A DNA stretch of 64,000 nucleotides from Drosophila miranda (Eukaryota > Arthropoda > Insecta > Diptera > Drosophilidae). The stretch covers positions 17,626,913 through 17,690,912 of the forward strand of contig NC_046677.1 in the NCBI RefSeq assembly GCF_003369915.1. The letters are read 5' to 3'. The position numbers and the translations under genes are program-made. The notes under the pieces were generated by a model, which worked only from the letters and a program-made list of their open reading frames with translations, ran no database searches and was not told the origin of the DNA. Below, piece after piece: positions 62,603 to 64,000 of the stretch (positions are counted from its first letter, which is position 1; each line of letters begins with the position of its first letter).

Positions 62603-63634
62603 CATGCCACGATTATGTCAGCGTTTGATTGGCGTTCGTTGTTGAAAGGCGGAATGATTTTCTTCAGAGATGCTGGGTTTTCTTTTTCTGAATGCTACCG
62701 ATTTTGCGATCATCAAAGGCACTTTGCGAAGGTCGAAGACTTAACAGATGTTAAAAAAGATCTTCAAAAAATATATCTCCAATAGACATAATTGAAATTA
62801 ATATTAACTTAAGGCCTTCGGCTTGAAGATCGACTAATTTTTGACCTTTTTTCGTTTAAAAATTCTTTAAAAATAATGAAATATAATTAAAAGAGCAGTT
62901 ACGGTCAGGGTTGTATTTCCACAAAGAGCGCAGATAGCACGTGGATTGGGTTCTTGAGTACTGAAACAGGAATCAGGGGGCTGTATAACAGAACCACAAG
63001 GTCCTTCTCGTCTAATGGGACCCTCGTATTTCTGTTATGATTTCCTACAAGACTGCAAGCGAGTTCGGGAATAAAAGAGCTGTATTTTCCTTTAAGTATA
63101 CCCATAATCAGGCCGCGCGTCATGCAGCAGCGCTCCTCGGTCGGTTGGGCGGGAGGAGGGCTGCATTTTGCCTGGGATGCGCAAGTAACGGCGTTCTGCT
63201 GGTGTCACACAAGCCTCTTGATGGTACAGTCACTTCCAAATATACAAAAAAACACATCAAAAAAATATACATATACCATTTATACAGGATCTTCTGGCCA
63301 GGGATCTCTTTCGAGGCCTGCTCGGTCGTATTTTGCGGTCTGTAGCGCTGCCTCCTGGCGATATACCCGCTTATTTCTGAAACTCTCAGCGGGCACAAGA
63401 GAAAACGGTCCCTCTCACAGAAAGAGAAAAATTCGTAAAGGGAAAACAAACTTTCTTCACACACACACAGAGGCACACAGGCCCACACACACAGCCTGGC
63501 ACAAAGTAAGGGAAAAATCCGTGCTGGAGCCGCAGCTGGAGGCCGAGCAGATGCAACTTTGCTTGCTTTTGTGATGCTGCAACTTCGTTTGCGCCCATTT
63601 GAAATTCAGCAATGTGTGAGTGGACGGGAGAGAG

Positions 63635-63657
63635 AGTGTGTGTGTGTGTGTGTGTGA
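63635..63657. repeat. (TG)n microsatellite
   Basis: A GT run of about 22 bp. Confidence 0.85.
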
Positions 63658-64000
63658 GGCATACATTAGCATCTCTTGTGCCGTGTGTGCGGCTGCATAC
63701 ATTTAGGCGCGGACAAAGAAGAAATCCCGGGCAATGCAGTGCACAATTGCTTATGAAATTGAGCAAACAAAATTGCGGAATACTCGTACTGTAAATGGGA
63801 GCTAATGAGCCGAGACCCACTCAGGGGTTAATACGCAGTTCTGAAAGCCCCGCTCGAGCGCGTTCCTGTGCACGCCTTAACCCTCTACAGCCTGCAGCAG
63901 GAATGACTGATTGAGGAGCTGGCATAAAAAACATATTGATAAGAAAATGAATATTATATGAAAATACGAGGAATGGAAGACTGGACGATGATATGCATAC

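Larger units (their letters stand above)
60805..64000. other. Upstream noncoding region, no gene recognised
   Basis: Mostly non-repetitive with GTCGCC repeats (62034-62062) and (TG)n (63635-63657). Frames seen are repeat-derived. Confidence 0.4.

Overview
The window is nuclear DNA from a fly of the genus Drosophila. It holds compact, intron-poor genes with canonical GT-AG introns of about 50-70 bp, DRE (TATCGATA) promoter elements, (TG)n, (CT)n and (TA)n microsatellites, and a mini-me/DINE-1-type element. Most recognised genes (Cwc25, Pgk, Trn-SR, aph-1, Taf10/Taf10b, HINT1, Syt1) are, to my recollection, a neighbourhood on Muller element B (D. melanogaster 23A-B). I cannot fix the species. 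A P-element-derived stationary gene suggests a lineage carrying P neogenes, such as the obscura group, but this is inference.

Layout. 0-4 kb: the end of an unidentified minus-strand gene, a DRE-bearing divergent promoter, the splicing factor Cwc25 (+) and, convergent with it, phosphoglycerate kinase Pgk (-), which as written carries a one-base deletion. 4-8 kb: intergenic, no gene seen. 8.6-11.8 kb: an acidic chromatin-type protein (probably Df31) with a 2.7 kb first intron full of microsatellites. 14.1-16.0 kb: a P-element-derived gene (-), three exons, 574 codons, matching the P 66-kDa repressor in length and intron positions and lacking transposase exon 3. 17.1-18.1 kb: a multi-exon DUF4806-like gene with a nearly identical 80-bp copy of part of one exon 0.6 kb further on. 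18.7-19.8 kb: Snapin and a HemK2-type methyltransferase (-), with 7 bp between the reading frames. 20.2-23.3 kb: transportin-SR (+). 24.1-25.2 kb: a sorting nexin (Snx21-like, -). 25.9-26.6 kb: aph-1 (+). 26.8-28.5 kb: divergent paralogues Taf10b (-) and Taf10 (+). 28.7-29.2 kb: HINT1 (+), with a possible mitochondrial leader. 29.3-30.1 kb: a RabL3-type GTPase (-).

From about 31.4 kb onwards the window is dominated by synaptotagmin 1 (Syt1, -): eight coding exons between 46595 and 35686 encode 473 aa, followed by a probable 4-kb 3' UTR. Large introns separate the exons of the C2B half. The 46.6-64 kb part is noncoding upstream and 5' intron territory with a few weak signals: a possible 5' UTR exon near 54.1-54.3 kb, a start-codon exon with a good donor at 59.1-59.2 kb, a 48-bp hairpin at 60.1 kb and an 87-codon possible secreted-protein ORF at 60.5-60.8 kb.

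Most genes are unrelated housekeeping functions (splicing, glycolysis, nuclear import, transcription, endosomal sorting, gamma-secretase). The most unusual items are the P-derived repressor-like gene, an 11-nt perfect RNA complement that could mask a Syt1 5' splice site next to the C2B exon, an alternative hydrophobic Syt1 C terminus readable by intron retention, and the Pgk frameshift.
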